Notes: generated by a model not told the origin, from the letters alone. 12,509 nt of DNA from an uncultured beta proteobacterium (GCA_902826155.1 CADEDU010000075.1:1-12509); one strand, 5' to 3'. Shown: positions 1 through 7,686, counted from the stretch's first letter. A program made the numbers and translations.

Positions 1-2690
1 GCGAGGTACGCCACGGTCGAGGGCCAGTTCTGTTGGCGGCGCTCGCCCGGCACGAACGCCATGAAATCGCCGAGCGGCTCGGAGTAGTTGAGCAGCTTGC
101 GCAGTTTCATGCCGATCCAGGCCGGATCCATCACGCGCATGTCGAGCGACAGCACTTTGCACAGGCCATCCAGTGCGCGTGGATAGTGGCCGGCCAGCCA
201 CATCGCATACGGCCGCGTGACGCCGTCGGGCAGGGTGATCTCCTTCAGCCCGAGCACGAACTCTTCGCCGCTGGCCGGGTTCTGCACGTCGACCGTCCAC
301 GACAGCGTGCCGTCGGTGCCGGTCTTGGGTTCGTTCACGCTGAACATCGCATCGAGGACCGGCGTCGGCCCGATCGCCTCGAGCGCGCCGAGCCGCTCGC
401 AGCGATAGCGGATGAGCTGTGCCACGCCGGCGACGATGCCCGGCACCGTGCGCGGCTCGCCGTGCGGCGGGAACGGCATCTCGAACGACTGATCGCCTAC
501 GGTGCGCGCGAGCACGTCGAGCTTGAGCTTGAGCCAGGCGTGATCGTTCGCGCGCATGTCCATCGAGAGCGTCTTGGCGAGCGCGCCAAGGCCGCGTGGC
601 TGCTCGGCGCCGTTCACCCACACTTCGAACGGCATGACCTTGCCTTCGGCCTCGGCCTGCCCGACGAACAGCGCGAACTCGCCGTGCGTATGGCGCAGCA
701 TGTAGGTCCAGGCGACGTTGCCGTCGGGCATGTCGGGGCGTCCCGGCCACTGCAACGACGACAGCACCGGTGCGGGCAGCGACTTGATCGACAGGCGCCG
801 GTTGGCTTCACGCAGGAACACGTCCTGCGGCTGGCGCTGACTATCGTGCGCCTGCCCACCGCTCGAAGCGGACTTCGACGCATCGGTGGTGAGCACCGCG
901 CCGAGCACTTTGTTCGGCCGATAAGTGGCCAGCCCCTTGAGACCGGATTTCCATGCGGTGAGGTAGAGGTCTTCGAACTCGCCGTACGGATAGTCCTCGG
1001 GCACGTTCACCGTCTTGGAGATGCTGGTATCGATGAACGGCGCGACTGCCGCGACCACATCCTTGTGCGCTTGCGCCGAGATCTCCAGCGCGGTGACGAA
1101 GTACGGCGGCAGCGCCGGCGGCGTGGCCGCATCGCCCGCGGGCGGATGCAGGTGTCGATAGAGCCGCCAGGCGTAGTCCTCGACCGCGTACTCCTTGAAC
1201 GTGCCCTCGGCGGTGCGCTTGCGACGCGTGTAGGTCCAGGAGAACGGCGGCTCGATGCCGTTGGAGGCGTTGTCGGCGAACGCCAGGCTGATGGTGCCGG
1301 TGGGCGCGATCGACAGCAGATGCGAGTTGCGCAGGCCGTGCGTGCGGATCTTCTGTTTGATTTCAGCCGGCAGCCGCGAGGCGAAATTGCCGCCCGACAG
1401 ATACAGATCGGCGTTGAACAGCGGAAACGCGCCGCGCTCGCGCGCCAGCTCCACCGAGGCGAGATACGCGCGGTCGCGCATGCTCTCGGCGATGCGCGCG
1501 GCCATCGTGCGCGCCTCCGTGCCGTCGTAGCGCAGCCGCAACATGATCAGCGCGTCGCCCAGACCGGTGAAGCCCAATCCGACCCGGCGTTTGGCACGCG
1601 CCTCCTCGCGCTGTGGATCGAGCGGCCAGTTGGTGGCATCGAGCACGTTGTCGAGCATGCGCACCGATACGTCGACCACCTTGCCGAATGCGGCGAAATC
1701 GAACTCGGCTTTGTCGCTGAACGGTGCGCGCACGAAGCGGGTGAGATTGATCGAGCCCAGGCAGCAGCAGCCGTAGGCGGGAAGGGGTTGCTCGGCGCAC
1801 GGATTCGTGGCCTCGATCGTCTCGCAGTAGTAGAGGTTGTTGTCGCGATTCATGCGATCGAGGAACAGGATGCCCGGCTCGGCGTGGTCGTACGTCGAGC
1901 GCATGATCTGGTCCCACAGTTCGCGCGCGCGCACCTTGCGATACACCCACAGACCATCGTCGCGCTGATACGCACCGGCGGCTTTCTCGTCGGCAGCGGG
2001 TTCGGCGCGATGCAACAGTTCGACGTCGCCGTCTCGTTCGACGGCCTGCATGAACACATCGCTGACGCCGACCGAGAGGTTGAAGTTGGTGAGATCGCCT
2101 TTGTCTTTGGCGTGGATGAACTCCTCGATGTCAGGGTGGTCGCAGCGCAGTACGCCCATCTGCGCGCCGCGCCTCGCACCGGCCGACTCCACCGTTTCGC
2201 ACGAGCGATCGAACACGCGCATGTACGACACCGGGCCGCTGGCGCGCGACATGGTGCCGCGCACGAACGCGCCGCGCGGCCGGATCGACGAGAAGTCGTA
2301 GCCGACACCGCCGCCGCGTCGCATCGTTTCAGCCGCCTCGGACAAGGCGGTGTAGATGCCCGGCTTGCCGTCGACCACTTCAGTGATCGAATCGCCCACT
2401 GGCTGGACAAAGCAGTTGATCAGCGTGGCCGAGAGCGTGGTACCGGCTGCCGAACTGATCCGTCCGGCCGGCACGAACCCCTGGGCCTGCGCATCGTAGA
2501 AGCGCTGCTCCCAATAGCCACGGCGCGCTTCGGGTTCAACTGACGCGAGTGCTCGGGCGACGCGACGGCACACGTCTTCGATCGAGTGTTCTTGCCCCTT
2601 GGCGTACTTCTCCAGCAGCACTTCACTGGAGATGGGTTGCTCGGGCAGCGTCTGCGCGCTGCGATCGACGAGCGATTCGTTGGACTTCAT
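1..2690 (-). CDS. nrdJ: Adenosylcobalamin-dependent (class II) ribonucleoside-diphosphate reductase, 3' end cut by window edge
   Basis: Reduces ribonucleotides to deoxyribonucleotides in the cytosol with adenosylcobalamin as radical source, independent of oxygen. The minus-strand frame is open from ATG at 2690 to base 1, giving about 896 residues without a stop; the C-terminus is beyond the edge. Visible signatures are Cys93 in LINCFVQP (N-terminal redox cysteine), N296-P-C298-A-E300 (the NxCxE active site carrying the thiyl-radical Cys), the following [11 protein letters not shown] (three cysteines, 308-310) and SIAPTGTIS (about 459-467). No ATP-cone is seen at the N-terminus. Two related C-terminal segments near residues 711 and 850 share the pattern LSxDMRxxDxAW, resembling TSCPD-type tails. 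In-frame ATGs at 2705 and 2696 are alternative starts; no start has a strong Shine-Dalgarno, but an AGG lies 7 nt before 2690. The gene is divergent from msrA. No cobalamin riboswitch or NrdR box was recognised upstream. Family assignment is firm. Confidence 0.93.
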   Translation of the reverse strand, partial: MKSNESLVDRSAQTLPEQPISSEVLLEKYAKGQEHSIEDVCRRVARALASVEPEARRGYWEQRFYDAQAQGFVPAGRISSAAGTTLSATLINCFVQPVGDSITEVVDGKPGIYTALSEAAETMRRGGGVGYDFSSIRPRGAFVRGTMSRASGPVSYMRVFDRSCETVESAGARRGAQMGVLRCDHPDIEEFIHAKDKGDLTNFNLSVGVSDVFMQAVERDGDVELLHRAEPAADEKAAGAYQRDDGLWVYRKVRARELWDQIMRSTYDHAEPGILFLDRMNRDNNLYYCETIEATNPCAEQPLPAYGCCCLGSINLTRFVRAPFSDKAEFDFAAFGKVVDVSVRMLDNVLDATNWPLDPQREEARAKRRVGLGFTGLGDALIMLRLRYDGTEARTMAARIAESMRDRAYLASVELARERGAFPLFNADLYLSGGNFASRLPAEIKQKIRTHGLRNSHLLSIAPTGTISLAFADNASNGIEPPFSWTYTRRKRTAEGTFKEYAVEDYAWRLYRHLHPPAGDAATPPALPPYFVTALEISAQAHKDVVAAVAPFIDTSISKTVNVPEDYPYGEFEDLYLTAWKSGLKGLATYRPNKVLGAVLTTDASKSASSGGQAHDSQRQPQDVFLREANRRLSIKSLPAPVLSSLQWPGRPDMPDGNVAWTYMLRHTHGEFALFVGQAEAEGKVMPFEVWVNGAEQPRGLGALAKTLSMDMRANDHAWLKLKLDVLARTVGDQSFEMPFPPHGEPRTVPGIVAGVAQLIRYRCERLGALEAIGPTPVLDAMFSVNEPKTGTDGTLSWTVDVQNPASGEEFVLGLKEITLPDGVTRPYAMWLAGHYPRALDGLCKVLSLDMRVMDPAWIGMKLRKLLNYSEPLGDFMAFVPGERRQQNWPSTVAYL

Positions 2691-2705
2691 CGGCATGCCT
2701 GTCAT

Positions 2706-2919
2706 GGGAGGGGGATCGACGAGCGCGCCCGGCGGTGCTGCCTGCCTCCGGCGAACGCTCGCAACTTGCTGAAACGACAGGGAACGCGGATCGCCATGAG
2801 CGGCGATGTCGGCGTTTCCCGGAATTCGTTCGCGGTGTTACCGTACCACACCCCGGTGGCTCATCCGATGCGCTACCCCAAGCGATTTCCAATCCTGACA
2901 GCTGCCTGGAGCGATCCCG
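2706..2919. other. Divergent intergenic region between nrdJ and msrA
   Basis: These 214 bp must hold the promoters of two divergent genes, but I see no convincing -35/-10 pair on either strand. Two inverted repeats are visible: ATCGCC-N6-GGCGAT (2790-2807) and GGTGT-N9-ACACC (2834-2852). Neither matches an NrdR box or a B12-box. They could be operator sites or chance palindromes in GC-rich DNA. Confidence 0.4.
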
Positions 2920-3492
2920 ATGGCAACCAAGACGATTGCGGCGAACGAGATCCCCGCCGGCAAGGACGTGGCCACCCTCGCGGGGGGGTGTTTCTGGTGT
3001 CTGGAAGCGGTGTACGACCAGATGACCGGCGTATCGTCGGTCGAGTCCGGATACATGGGCGGGCGCACCGTGGATCCGACCTACGAGGACATCTGCGGCG
3101 GTGACACCGGGCATGCGGAGGTGGTGCGGGTGACGTTCGATCCGGCGGCGATCGGGTATCGCGATCTGCTCGAAGTATTCTTCGCCATCCACGACCCGAC
3201 GACGCTCAATCGTCAGGGCAACGACGTGGGCACGCAGTACCGCTCGGCCATCTTCCATCACTCGCCCGAGCAGGAGCGCATCGCCCGCGAGGTCATCGCA
3301 CAGATCGAGCGCGATCGCGTGTTCGACGGTTCGATCGTCACCGAAGTCGTGCCGGCCAGGATTTTCTACGAGGCCGAGGCGTATCACCAGGAATACTTCG
3401 ATCGCAACCCGGGGCAACCTTACTGCATGTGGGTGGTGGCGCCGAAGGTGCAGAAGTTTCGCCAGAAACTCGCGAAGTTCCTGCGTCGCTGA
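2920..3492 (+). CDS. msrA: Peptide-methionine (S)-S-oxide reductase MsrA
   Basis: Repairs oxidised proteins by reducing the S-epimer of methionine sulfoxide, with electrons from thioredoxin. The 190-residue protein has the family signature GGCFWC at 22-27 with the catalytic nucleophile Cys24, followed by GYMGG (44-48), YRSAIF (107-112) and EAYHQEYF (153-160). Cys169 in the YC motif near the C-terminus is the probable resolving cysteine. The length is normal for the family and no signal peptide is visible, so it is cytosolic. The ATG at 2920 has a GGAG about 8 nt upstream. It stands alone on the plus strand, opposite nrdJ, and is followed by a GC-rich hairpin, so it is probably monocistronic. 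Confidence 0.96.
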   Translation: MATKTIAANEIPAGKDVATLAGGCFWCLEAVYDQMTGVSSVESGYMGGRTVDPTYEDICGGDTGHAEVVRVTFDPAAIGYRDLLEVFFAIHDPTTLNRQGNDVGTQYRSAIFHHSPEQERIAREVIAQIERDRVFDGSIVTEVVPARIFYEAEAYHQEYFDRNPGQPYCMWVVAPKVQKFRQKLAKFLRR

Positions 3493-3496
3493 ACGC

Positions 3497-3520
3497 GGCG
3501 GCGCGCACGCGAGCGCCGCC
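3497..3520 (+). terminator. Hairpin after msrA, possible terminator without U-tract
   Basis: A perfect 8-bp inverted repeat, GGCGGCGC and GCGCCGCC with an 8-nt loop, starts 4 nt after the msrA stop codon. It is followed by an A-rich stretch (aaagaaaaaa), not by T's, so it is not a canonical intrinsic terminator for msrA. Confidence 0.5.
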
Positions 3521-3552
3521 CGACTAAAGAAAAAATCGCGCACCGGCGAGTT

Positions 3553-3567
3553 GCGCATAGAATGCGC
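3553..3567 (+). promoter_or_regulatory. Putative -10 box inside a palindrome upstream of the DUF47-pit pair
   Basis: TAGAAT at 3558-3563 is a good -10 match. It sits inside a perfect inverted repeat GCGCAT-AGA-ATGCGC (3553-3567). The -35 region 17-18 bp upstream (around aatcgc) is poor, which may mean activator dependence or an extended discriminator. It would give a leader of roughly 145 nt before the ATG at 3715. Promoter status is inferred from motif and position. Confidence 0.45.
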
Positions 3568-3608
3568 GCCGCTCGCGTCAGTGCTTGTGTGTGCTTGCGT
3601 TCGTGCTC

Positions 3609-3636
3609 GGCTCGCGTTCAGGCTCGCGTTCAGGCT
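3609..3636 (+). repeat. 12-bp tandem repeat in leader of the DUF47 gene
   Basis: GGCTCGCGTTCA occurs twice back to back (3609-3620, 3621-3632) and a third copy starts (GGCT, 3633-3636) before diverging. A related GCTCGCGTCA lies at 3571-3580. The repeats lie between the putative -10 box and the start codon. Confidence 0.8.
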
Positions 3637-3714
3637 GGCGTGCGTCGCGCGCGCCAAAAAGTGCGTCGTGCGTGCGCCGATCGTGGCATCGCCAACCAAG
3701 GGGAACAAGAACAT

Positions 3715-4341
3715 ATGTTCGGTCGCTTGATGCCGAAGGAAGGCAGATTCTTCGACCTGTTCGTCGAGCACGCCGACAACGCGGTCGCCGCCAGCCGTGA
3801 GCTCGCCGATCTGATGAGCTCGTTCGACAATCTCGAGCGGCGCGCCTTCGCGATCGAGACCTACGAGAAAAAGGGCGACAAGGTGACGCAGCAGACGATC
3901 GAGCTGCTGCACAAGACCTTCATCACGCCGCTCGACCGCGACGACATCCATTCGCTGATCACCCGCATGGACGACATCCTCGATCTCATCGAGGACTGCG
4001 CCCAATCGATCTTCCTGTTCGACGTGCGCGCGGTCACGCCCGAAGCCAAGAACCTCGCCGACATCTGCGTCGGTTCGATCGAGAAGGTGCGCGTGGCGGT
4101 GAGCCTGCTCTCCTCGATGGACAATGGCGCCAAGATCCTCGACGTGTGCAACGAGATCGACAAGCTCGAGTCGGAGGCCGACCACGTGATGCGCGCGGCG
4201 ATGGCCAAACTGTTTCGCGACGAGCCCGACGTGCGCCAGCTGATCAAGCTGCGCTCGATCTACGAGATCCTCGAGACCGTCACCGACCGCTGCGAAGACG
4301 TGGCCAACATCATCGAAGGGATCGTGCTGGAGAACTCGTAG
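3715..4341 (+). CDS. DUF47/PhoU-like Pit accessory protein
   Basis: A cytosolic all-helical protein of 208 residues in the PhoU-like DUF47 (UPF0111) family, whose members are commonly encoded next to Pit phosphate transporters and are thought to regulate them. The N-terminus MFGRLMPKEGRFFDLF is typical, followed by helical segments rich in acidic residues (for example residues 76-90, with TRMDDILDLIEDCA) that resemble the metal-binding E/D motifs of PhoU. The ATG at 3715 is preferred over an upstream in-frame ATG at 3562 because it begins the conserved family sequence and follows AAGGGG at an 11-nt distance. The pit gene follows 88 bp downstream on the same strand, which suggests co-transcription and a shared job in phosphate uptake. 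Confidence 0.92.
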   Translation: MFGRLMPKEGRFFDLFVEHADNAVAASRELADLMSSFDNLERRAFAIETYEKKGDKVTQQTIELLHKTFITPLDRDDIHSLITRMDDILDLIEDCAQSIFLFDVRAVTPEAKNLADICVGSIEKVRVAVSLLSSMDNGAKILDVCNEIDKLESEADHVMRAAMAKLFRDEPDVRQLIKLRSIYEILETVTDRCEDVANIIEGIVLENS

Positions 4342-4353
4342 CGGTTGGTCGGC

Positions 4354-4370
4354 GTGCGCCGCCAGCGCAC
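4354..4370 (+). promoter_or_regulatory. Small hairpin between DUF47 gene and pit
   Basis: Perfect 6-bp stem GTGCGC/GCGCAC with a 5-nt loop, 12 nt after the DUF47 stop codon and about 60 nt before the pit start. It has no T-tract. It could be an mRNA processing or stabilising structure within the operon, or a chance event in GC-rich DNA. Confidence 0.3.
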
Positions 4371-4429
4371 CGGCCCACCGTCACGATGCCCCCGCCCGCT
4401 CCGATCATTCGCGCCTCCCACTCGTTTCC

Positions 4430-5422
4430 ATGAGCTTCGAAATCCTGGTCCTGCTGATCGCGCTGGCGCTCGCGTTCGATTTCATGAACGGCTTCCACGA
4501 TGCCGCCAACTCGATCGCGACCGTGGTGTCCACCGGCGTGCTGCGCCCGCACTGGGCGGTGGCATGGGCCGCGTTCTTCAACTTCATCGCGTTCCTGGTG
4601 TTCGGCCTGGCGGTGGCGGCGACCATCGGCAAGGGTGTGGTCGACATCAGCGTCGTCGACCACAACGTGGTGTTCGGCGCACTGATCGGGGCGATCGCCT
4701 GGAACGTGATCACCTGGTACTACGGCATTCCCTCCTCGTCGTCGCACGCGTTGATCGGCGGCATCGTCGGCGCTACGGTGGCCAAAGCCGGTACCGGAGC
4801 GCTGCTCGCCGCCGGTCTGGCCAAGACCATCGTGTTCATCTTCGTGGCGCCGCTGCTGGGATTCGTTCTCGGTGTGCTGCTGATGATCCTGGTGTCGTGG
4901 CTGTTCAGCCGCACTACGCCGCGGCGCGTCGACCGCTGGTTCCGGCGCGGGCAACTGCTGTCGGCCTCGCTCTACAGCCTCGCGCATGGCTCCAACGACG
5001 CGCAGAAGACCATGGGTATCATCTGGATGCTGCTGATCGCGGCGCAGCTGATGGGGCCGAAGGATCCGCTGCCGTTCTGGGTGGTGATCAGCGCGCAGAT
5101 CGCCATGGGGCTGGGCACGCTGCTCGGCGGCTGGCGCATCGTCAAGACCATGGGCCAGAAGATCACCAAGCTGCGTCCGGTCGGCGGGTTCTGCGCCGAA
5201 ACCGGCGGTGGCATCACGCTCATCGTCGCCGCCGTGTTCGGCATTCCGGTCTCCACCACGCACACCATCACCAGCGCCATCGTCGGCGTCGGTTCGGTGC
5301 AGCGGTTCTCGGCGGTGCGCTGGGGCGTGGCCGGCAACATCGTCTGGGCCTGGATCTTCACCATTCCCGCCTCCGCGTTCATCGGTGCGGTGGCGTGGTG
5401 GGTCGGTACCCGGATTCTCTGA
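4430..5422 (+). CDS. pit: Inorganic phosphate transporter, PiT family
   Basis: An inner-membrane low-affinity phosphate (metal-phosphate) symporter of the PiT/Pho4 family. The 330-residue protein is strongly hydrophobic and shows the duplicated family architecture: GFHDAANS at 21-28 and HGSNDAQKT at 186-194 (the paired G/N-D motifs), and PSSSSHA at 101-107 matched by PVSTTHT at 273-279. A hydrophilic loop with many arginines lies near 160-176, dividing the two halves. The length is shorter than E. coli PitA and typical of the compact bacterial form. No clear Shine-Dalgarno precedes the ATG at 4430, which may mean translation depends on the upstream DUF47 gene or a leaderless-like mode. Context with the DUF47 protein strongly supports phosphate transport. 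Confidence 0.95.
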   Translation: MSFEILVLLIALALAFDFMNGFHDAANSIATVVSTGVLRPHWAVAWAAFFNFIAFLVFGLAVAATIGKGVVDISVVDHNVVFGALIGAIAWNVITWYYGIPSSSSHALIGGIVGATVAKAGTGALLAAGLAKTIVFIFVAPLLGFVLGVLLMILVSWLFSRTTPRRVDRWFRRGQLLSASLYSLAHGSNDAQKTMGIIWMLLIAAQLMGPKDPLPFWVVISAQIAMGLGTLLGGWRIVKTMGQKITKLRPVGGFCAETGGGITLIVAAVFGIPVSTTHTITSAIVGVGSVQRFSAVRWGVAGNIVWAWIFTIPASAFIGAVAWWVGTRIL

Positions 5423-5427
5423 AGCGG

Positions 5428-5448
5428 CCGCGCTCGGCCCCGGCGCGG
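5428..5448 (+). terminator. Hairpin after pit
   Basis: Perfect 6-bp stem CCGCGC/GCGCGG with a 9-nt loop, beginning 6 nt after the pit stop. No T-tract follows. A second weaker stem lies at 5515-5531 (ACGGTC/GGCCGT, one G-T pair). Either may help end the phosphate operon. Confidence 0.35.
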
Positions 5449-5560
5449 ATCGCGGTGCTCCAGCCGCGTCCACGTTTGTTGACGGTCCGCTGAGCGGCCC
5501 GCTGTTGCCCTACCACGGTCGCCGCGGCCGTGCATCGTCGCCACTTCGCCCGACTCGCCA

Positions 5561-5566
5561 TAAAAT
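5561..5566 (+). promoter_or_regulatory. Putative -10 box (TAAAAT) upstream of DUF6279 lipoprotein gene
   Basis: TAAAAT is a strong -10 match in otherwise GC-rich DNA, 80 nt before the lipoprotein ATG. It is framed by CGCC and GGCG (5557-5571). No good -35 is seen 17 bp upstream. It resembles the other TAGAAT-type boxes in the window. Confidence 0.4.
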
Positions 5567-5591
5567 CGGCGGGTGGGTATTGGGACCCTAC

Positions 5592-5633
5592 GCGCGGGAC
5601 GAAAAGCGCAGGACGAAACGCGCGGGACGACGA
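5592..5633 (+). repeat. Three imperfect 14-bp tandem repeats in lipoprotein gene leader
   Basis: Consecutive units GCGCGGGACGAAAA, GCGCAGGACGAAAC and GCGCGGGACGACGA fill 5592-5633 and end 13 nt before the lipoprotein start codon. Each carries a purine-rich GGGACGA or AGGACGA core that resembles a Shine-Dalgarno sequence. Confidence 0.8.
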
Positions 5634-5646
5634 ACGGGATGCACGC

Positions 5647-6675
5647 ATGAACCCGATCCAGGCGATGTCGCGAAGTACGAACCGGCGCTGGGCCGCATGG
5701 CTGTGCGTGCTGCTGGCGTGTGCGCTTGCAAGCTGCGGCAGCTTCGTGCGGCTCACCTACAACAATGCCGACTGGGCGATCCGCTATTTCGCCAACGACT
5801 ATCTCGATCTGTCGGGCGAGCAGAACGACCTGCTGCGCGAGCGCGTGCAGCGTTACCACGCCTGGCACCGGCAGTCCGAACTGCCGCAGTACGTCGATCT
5901 GCTCGAGGATCTGAGCAGGCGGCTGCGGGCGGGCATGACGCAGGCCGACGTGGTCTGGGCGAGTGACGCATTGCGCGGGCGCTATCGTTTGCTGCTGACC
6001 AGAGCCATCGACGATCTGGCACCGATTTTCGACCGGCTCACGCCGGAGAATCTCGCGGCGCTGGAGCGCAAGCTGGTTGAAGCGAACGACAAGTTCCGGC
6101 GCGAGTACGAGATCGACGATCGCGATCGACATCGGCAGGAGCGGCTCAAGGTGATCGCCAAACGCTATCGCGAATGGTTGGGCGATCTGAGCGCCGAACA
6201 GGAGGCACGACTCGCTCGCCACGTCGCGGACTCGCCCGATCTGTACGTCGAATTGCTCGACGAGCGCAAGCGCCGGCATGCGGCGGTGCTTGCCGTGCTG
6301 CGCGAAGCGATCCCACCACCACTTGCCGCCCAGGCCGATCGCGGACCGGGCGCCTCGTGCGCCGACGCGATCTCACAAACGACTTCGGTCGCCGCGACGG
6401 CTGCGGTGCCTTGCGGCTCGCTGCGAACCCGCGACGCCGGTGCCGGTGGCCAGGCGCGCGTCGAGCAGGCGGCGGTCCGCCTGAAAAGCCTGTTGGTCAC
6501 CTACGAACGCCACCGCGCGCCGGGCTATCAGCGCGCCGCCACCGATTGGGAGTCGCGCAGCCTGCAACTATTCCTCGATATCGAGCGTTCGCTCAGCGCC
6601 AGGCAGCGCGCGCATCTGCTCGAGCGGCTGGCGCATTACGCCGGCGAGTTTCGCCAGTTGTCGGCACGACAGTAA
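5647..6675 (+). CDS. DUF6279 family lipoprotein
   Basis: A predicted membrane-anchored lipoprotein of 342 residues with unknown function. The N-terminus has two arginines (R13, R14), a hydrophobic stretch (15-28) and a lipobox ALASC with lipidated Cys30. The mature part is helical and charged, with the family pattern LTYNNADWAIRYFANDY just after the Cys and the RYHAWHRQSELPQY segment. The ATG at 5647 is chosen over the upstream in-frame ATG at 5530 because it gives a proper signal peptide. A low-complexity Ala/Ser/Gly/Pro segment at about 221-271 interrupts the helical body and carries two extra cysteines; I do not recall this as a usual family feature. An internal ATG at 5665 would also preserve the lipobox. 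The gene stands between pit and the glsB-like gene, with hairpins on both sides, and is probably a separate unit. Confidence 0.85.
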   Translation: MNPIQAMSRSTNRRWAAWLCVLLACALASCGSFVRLTYNNADWAIRYFANDYLDLSGEQNDLLRERVQRYHAWHRQSELPQYVDLLEDLSRRLRAGMTQADVVWASDALRGRYRLLLTRAIDDLAPIFDRLTPENLAALERKLVEANDKFRREYEIDDRDRHRQERLKVIAKRYREWLGDLSAEQEARLARHVADSPDLYVELLDERKRRHAAVLAVLREAIPPPLAAQADRGPGASCADAISQTTSVAATAAVPCGSLRTRDAGAGGQARVEQAAVRLKSLLVTYERHRAPGYQRAATDWESRSLQLFLDIERSLSARQRAHLLERLAHYAGEFRQLSARQ

Positions 6676-6682
6676 GCGCGCC

Positions 6683-6700
6683 TGGCGCGGGCGAGCGCCA
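6683..6700 (+). terminator. Hairpin after DUF6279 gene
   Basis: Perfect 6-bp stem TGGCGC/GCGCCA with a 6-nt loop, 7 nt after the TAA stop codon. No T-tract follows. A second short stem, CGCTT-TCGT-AAGCG, lies at 6712-6725. Confidence 0.4.
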
Positions 6701-6748
6701 CTTCAGCTGACCGCTTTCGTAAGCGTCGGCGTCGCCATGCAGGCGATT

Positions 6749-6766
6749 GTCATGGTTGGCCATGGC
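6749..6766 (+). promoter_or_regulatory. Inverted repeat upstream of the glsB-like gene
   Basis: GTCATGG-TTGG-CCATGGC forms a 7-bp stem with one G-T pair and a 4-nt loop, about 85 nt before the ATG at 6851. It could be a DNA-binding site or part of a second transcription stop for the lipoprotein gene. No clear promoter was found in this 175-bp gap; TACCAT at 6792 is a weak -10 candidate. Confidence 0.3.
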
Positions 6767-6850
6767 AGCGGAGCGTCAGCGACCGTGGTGCTACCATCGT
6801 TTTAGCCCCGGTGTTTCTGCCAGGGCACTACAGCGACAAGGGGGATACAC

Positions 6851-7102
6851 ATGACCGGTTTGCTCGTCACGATCGTCATCGGATTCGTCGTCGGCGCCGT
6901 CGCGCGCTTCATCATGCCCGGCAAGCAGGACATGGGATGGATCGCCACCATCCTGCTGGGCATCATCGGATCGGTCGGGGCCACCTACGCTGGCCAGGCG
7001 ATCGGCTGGTACCAGGCGGGGCAGGGCGCCGGCTGGATCGGCTCGATCATCGGGGCACTGATCCTGTTGTTCATCTATCAGCGCGTCAAAGCGCGCGGCT
7101 GA
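6851..7102 (+). CDS. GlsB/YeaQ/YmgE family stress-response membrane protein
   Basis: A small inner-membrane protein of 83 residues, of the family also labelled transglycosylase-associated protein. Three hydrophobic segments are visible at about 3-20, 30-50 and 62-77, with the typical glycine zippers (ATILLGIIGSVGA; GWIGSIIGALILLF) and the ARFIMPGKQ motif after the first. Homologues are induced by general stress, but the biochemical role is not known. A strong AAGGGGG lies 8 nt before the ATG. The next gene starts 26 bp downstream on the same strand, so the two are likely co-transcribed. Its stop codon lies in the loop of a small stem GCGGC-TGA-GCCGC (7095-7107). Confidence 0.93.
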   Translation: MTGLLVTIVIGFVVGAVARFIMPGKQDMGWIATILLGIIGSVGATYAGQAIGWYQAGQGAGWIGSIIGALILLFIYQRVKARG

Positions 7103-7128
7103 GCCGCCTCATCCGCGTTCGGGGCTGG

Positions 7129-7671
7129 ATGCCCATTAAATCCCTGACCCGGGCCGGTGCGCGCGGGCGGTCTTCCGGCTGTCCGGCGCTGACCTTGCCG
7201 GGCAACGCTCGTGCGATCGATGAAGCCGCTGCCAGCGCGCGGCGCATGGTCACCAAGCGCGCGCTCATGTCGGCCGGCGTGGTGCTGGTGCCCGTACCCG
7301 GGTTGGATTTCGCCGCCGACATCGCGCTGCTCACGCGTCTGATCGACGAGATCAACGCCGAGTTCGGGCTCACGCCCGATGCGATCGACCGGATGGCGCC
7401 GCGCCGCCGAGTGCTCGTCTATCGCACCATGGTTGCGTTCGGCGGGGCGATGGTCGGCAAGCTCGTTACCAAGGAACTGGTGATCAAATCGCTGGGCGTG
7501 GTGGGCGTGCGCATCACCACCAAGCAGGCGGCCAAGTACGTGCCGATCGCCGGGCAGGCGCTGGCGGCCGGCATCAGCTTCGCGGCGATGCGCTACGTCG
7601 GACTGCAGCACATCCGGGAGTGCATGACGGTGGCCCGCGAGGTGCTGCAGGCCGAGGCCGCCGATCGTTGA
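7129..7671 (+). CDS. DUF697/YcjF-like membrane-associated protein
   Basis: A protein of 180 residues whose function I do not recognise. The segment from about 38 to 85 (GVVLVPVPGLDFAADIALL... then INAEFGL) resembles the C-terminal DUF697 domain found in YcjF and in some GTPase-linked proteins: a Pro-containing hydrophobic stretch followed by an amphipathic helix. Further hydrophobic glycine-rich segments occur at about 100-128 and 137-155. No signal peptide or catalytic motif is visible. The first ~35 residues are basic and poorly structured, so the true start might be further in, for example Met40. The ATG at 7129 has only GGGG 4 nt upstream, a weak site that fits coupling to the glsB-like gene 26 bp before it. 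The family call is tentative. Confidence 0.7.
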   Translation: MPIKSLTRAGARGRSSGCPALTLPGNARAIDEAAASARRMVTKRALMSAGVVLVPVPGLDFAADIALLTRLIDEINAEFGLTPDAIDRMAPRRRVLVYRTMVAFGGAMVGKLVTKELVIKSLGVVGVRITTKQAAKYVPIAGQALAAGISFAAMRYVGLQHIRECMTVAREVLQAEAADR

Positions 7672-7686
7672 CGCCCGCTTGCCCCG

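Noticed and set aside
33..2543. Long plus-strand open frame of 836 codons
   Set aside because: It is antisense to nrdJ; its translation is rich in Arg and His with no recognisable motif, a usual shadow of a GC-rich gene.
2706..2919. Possible cobalamin riboswitch or NrdR box before nrdJ
   Set aside because: No B12-box or NrdR consensus was found on the minus strand; only short inverted repeats are present.
3571..3660. CRISPR-like repeats
   Set aside because: The units are 12 bp and contiguous, with no spacers of regular length.
2623..4185. Minus-strand open frame of 520 codons across msrA and the DUF47 gene
   Set aside because: It overlaps two well-supported plus-strand genes and has shadow-type composition.
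4310..6279. Long minus-strand frames opposite pit and the lipoprotein gene
   Set aside because: Composition (Asp/His/Arg/Gly repeats) and overlap with conserved genes mark them as shadows.
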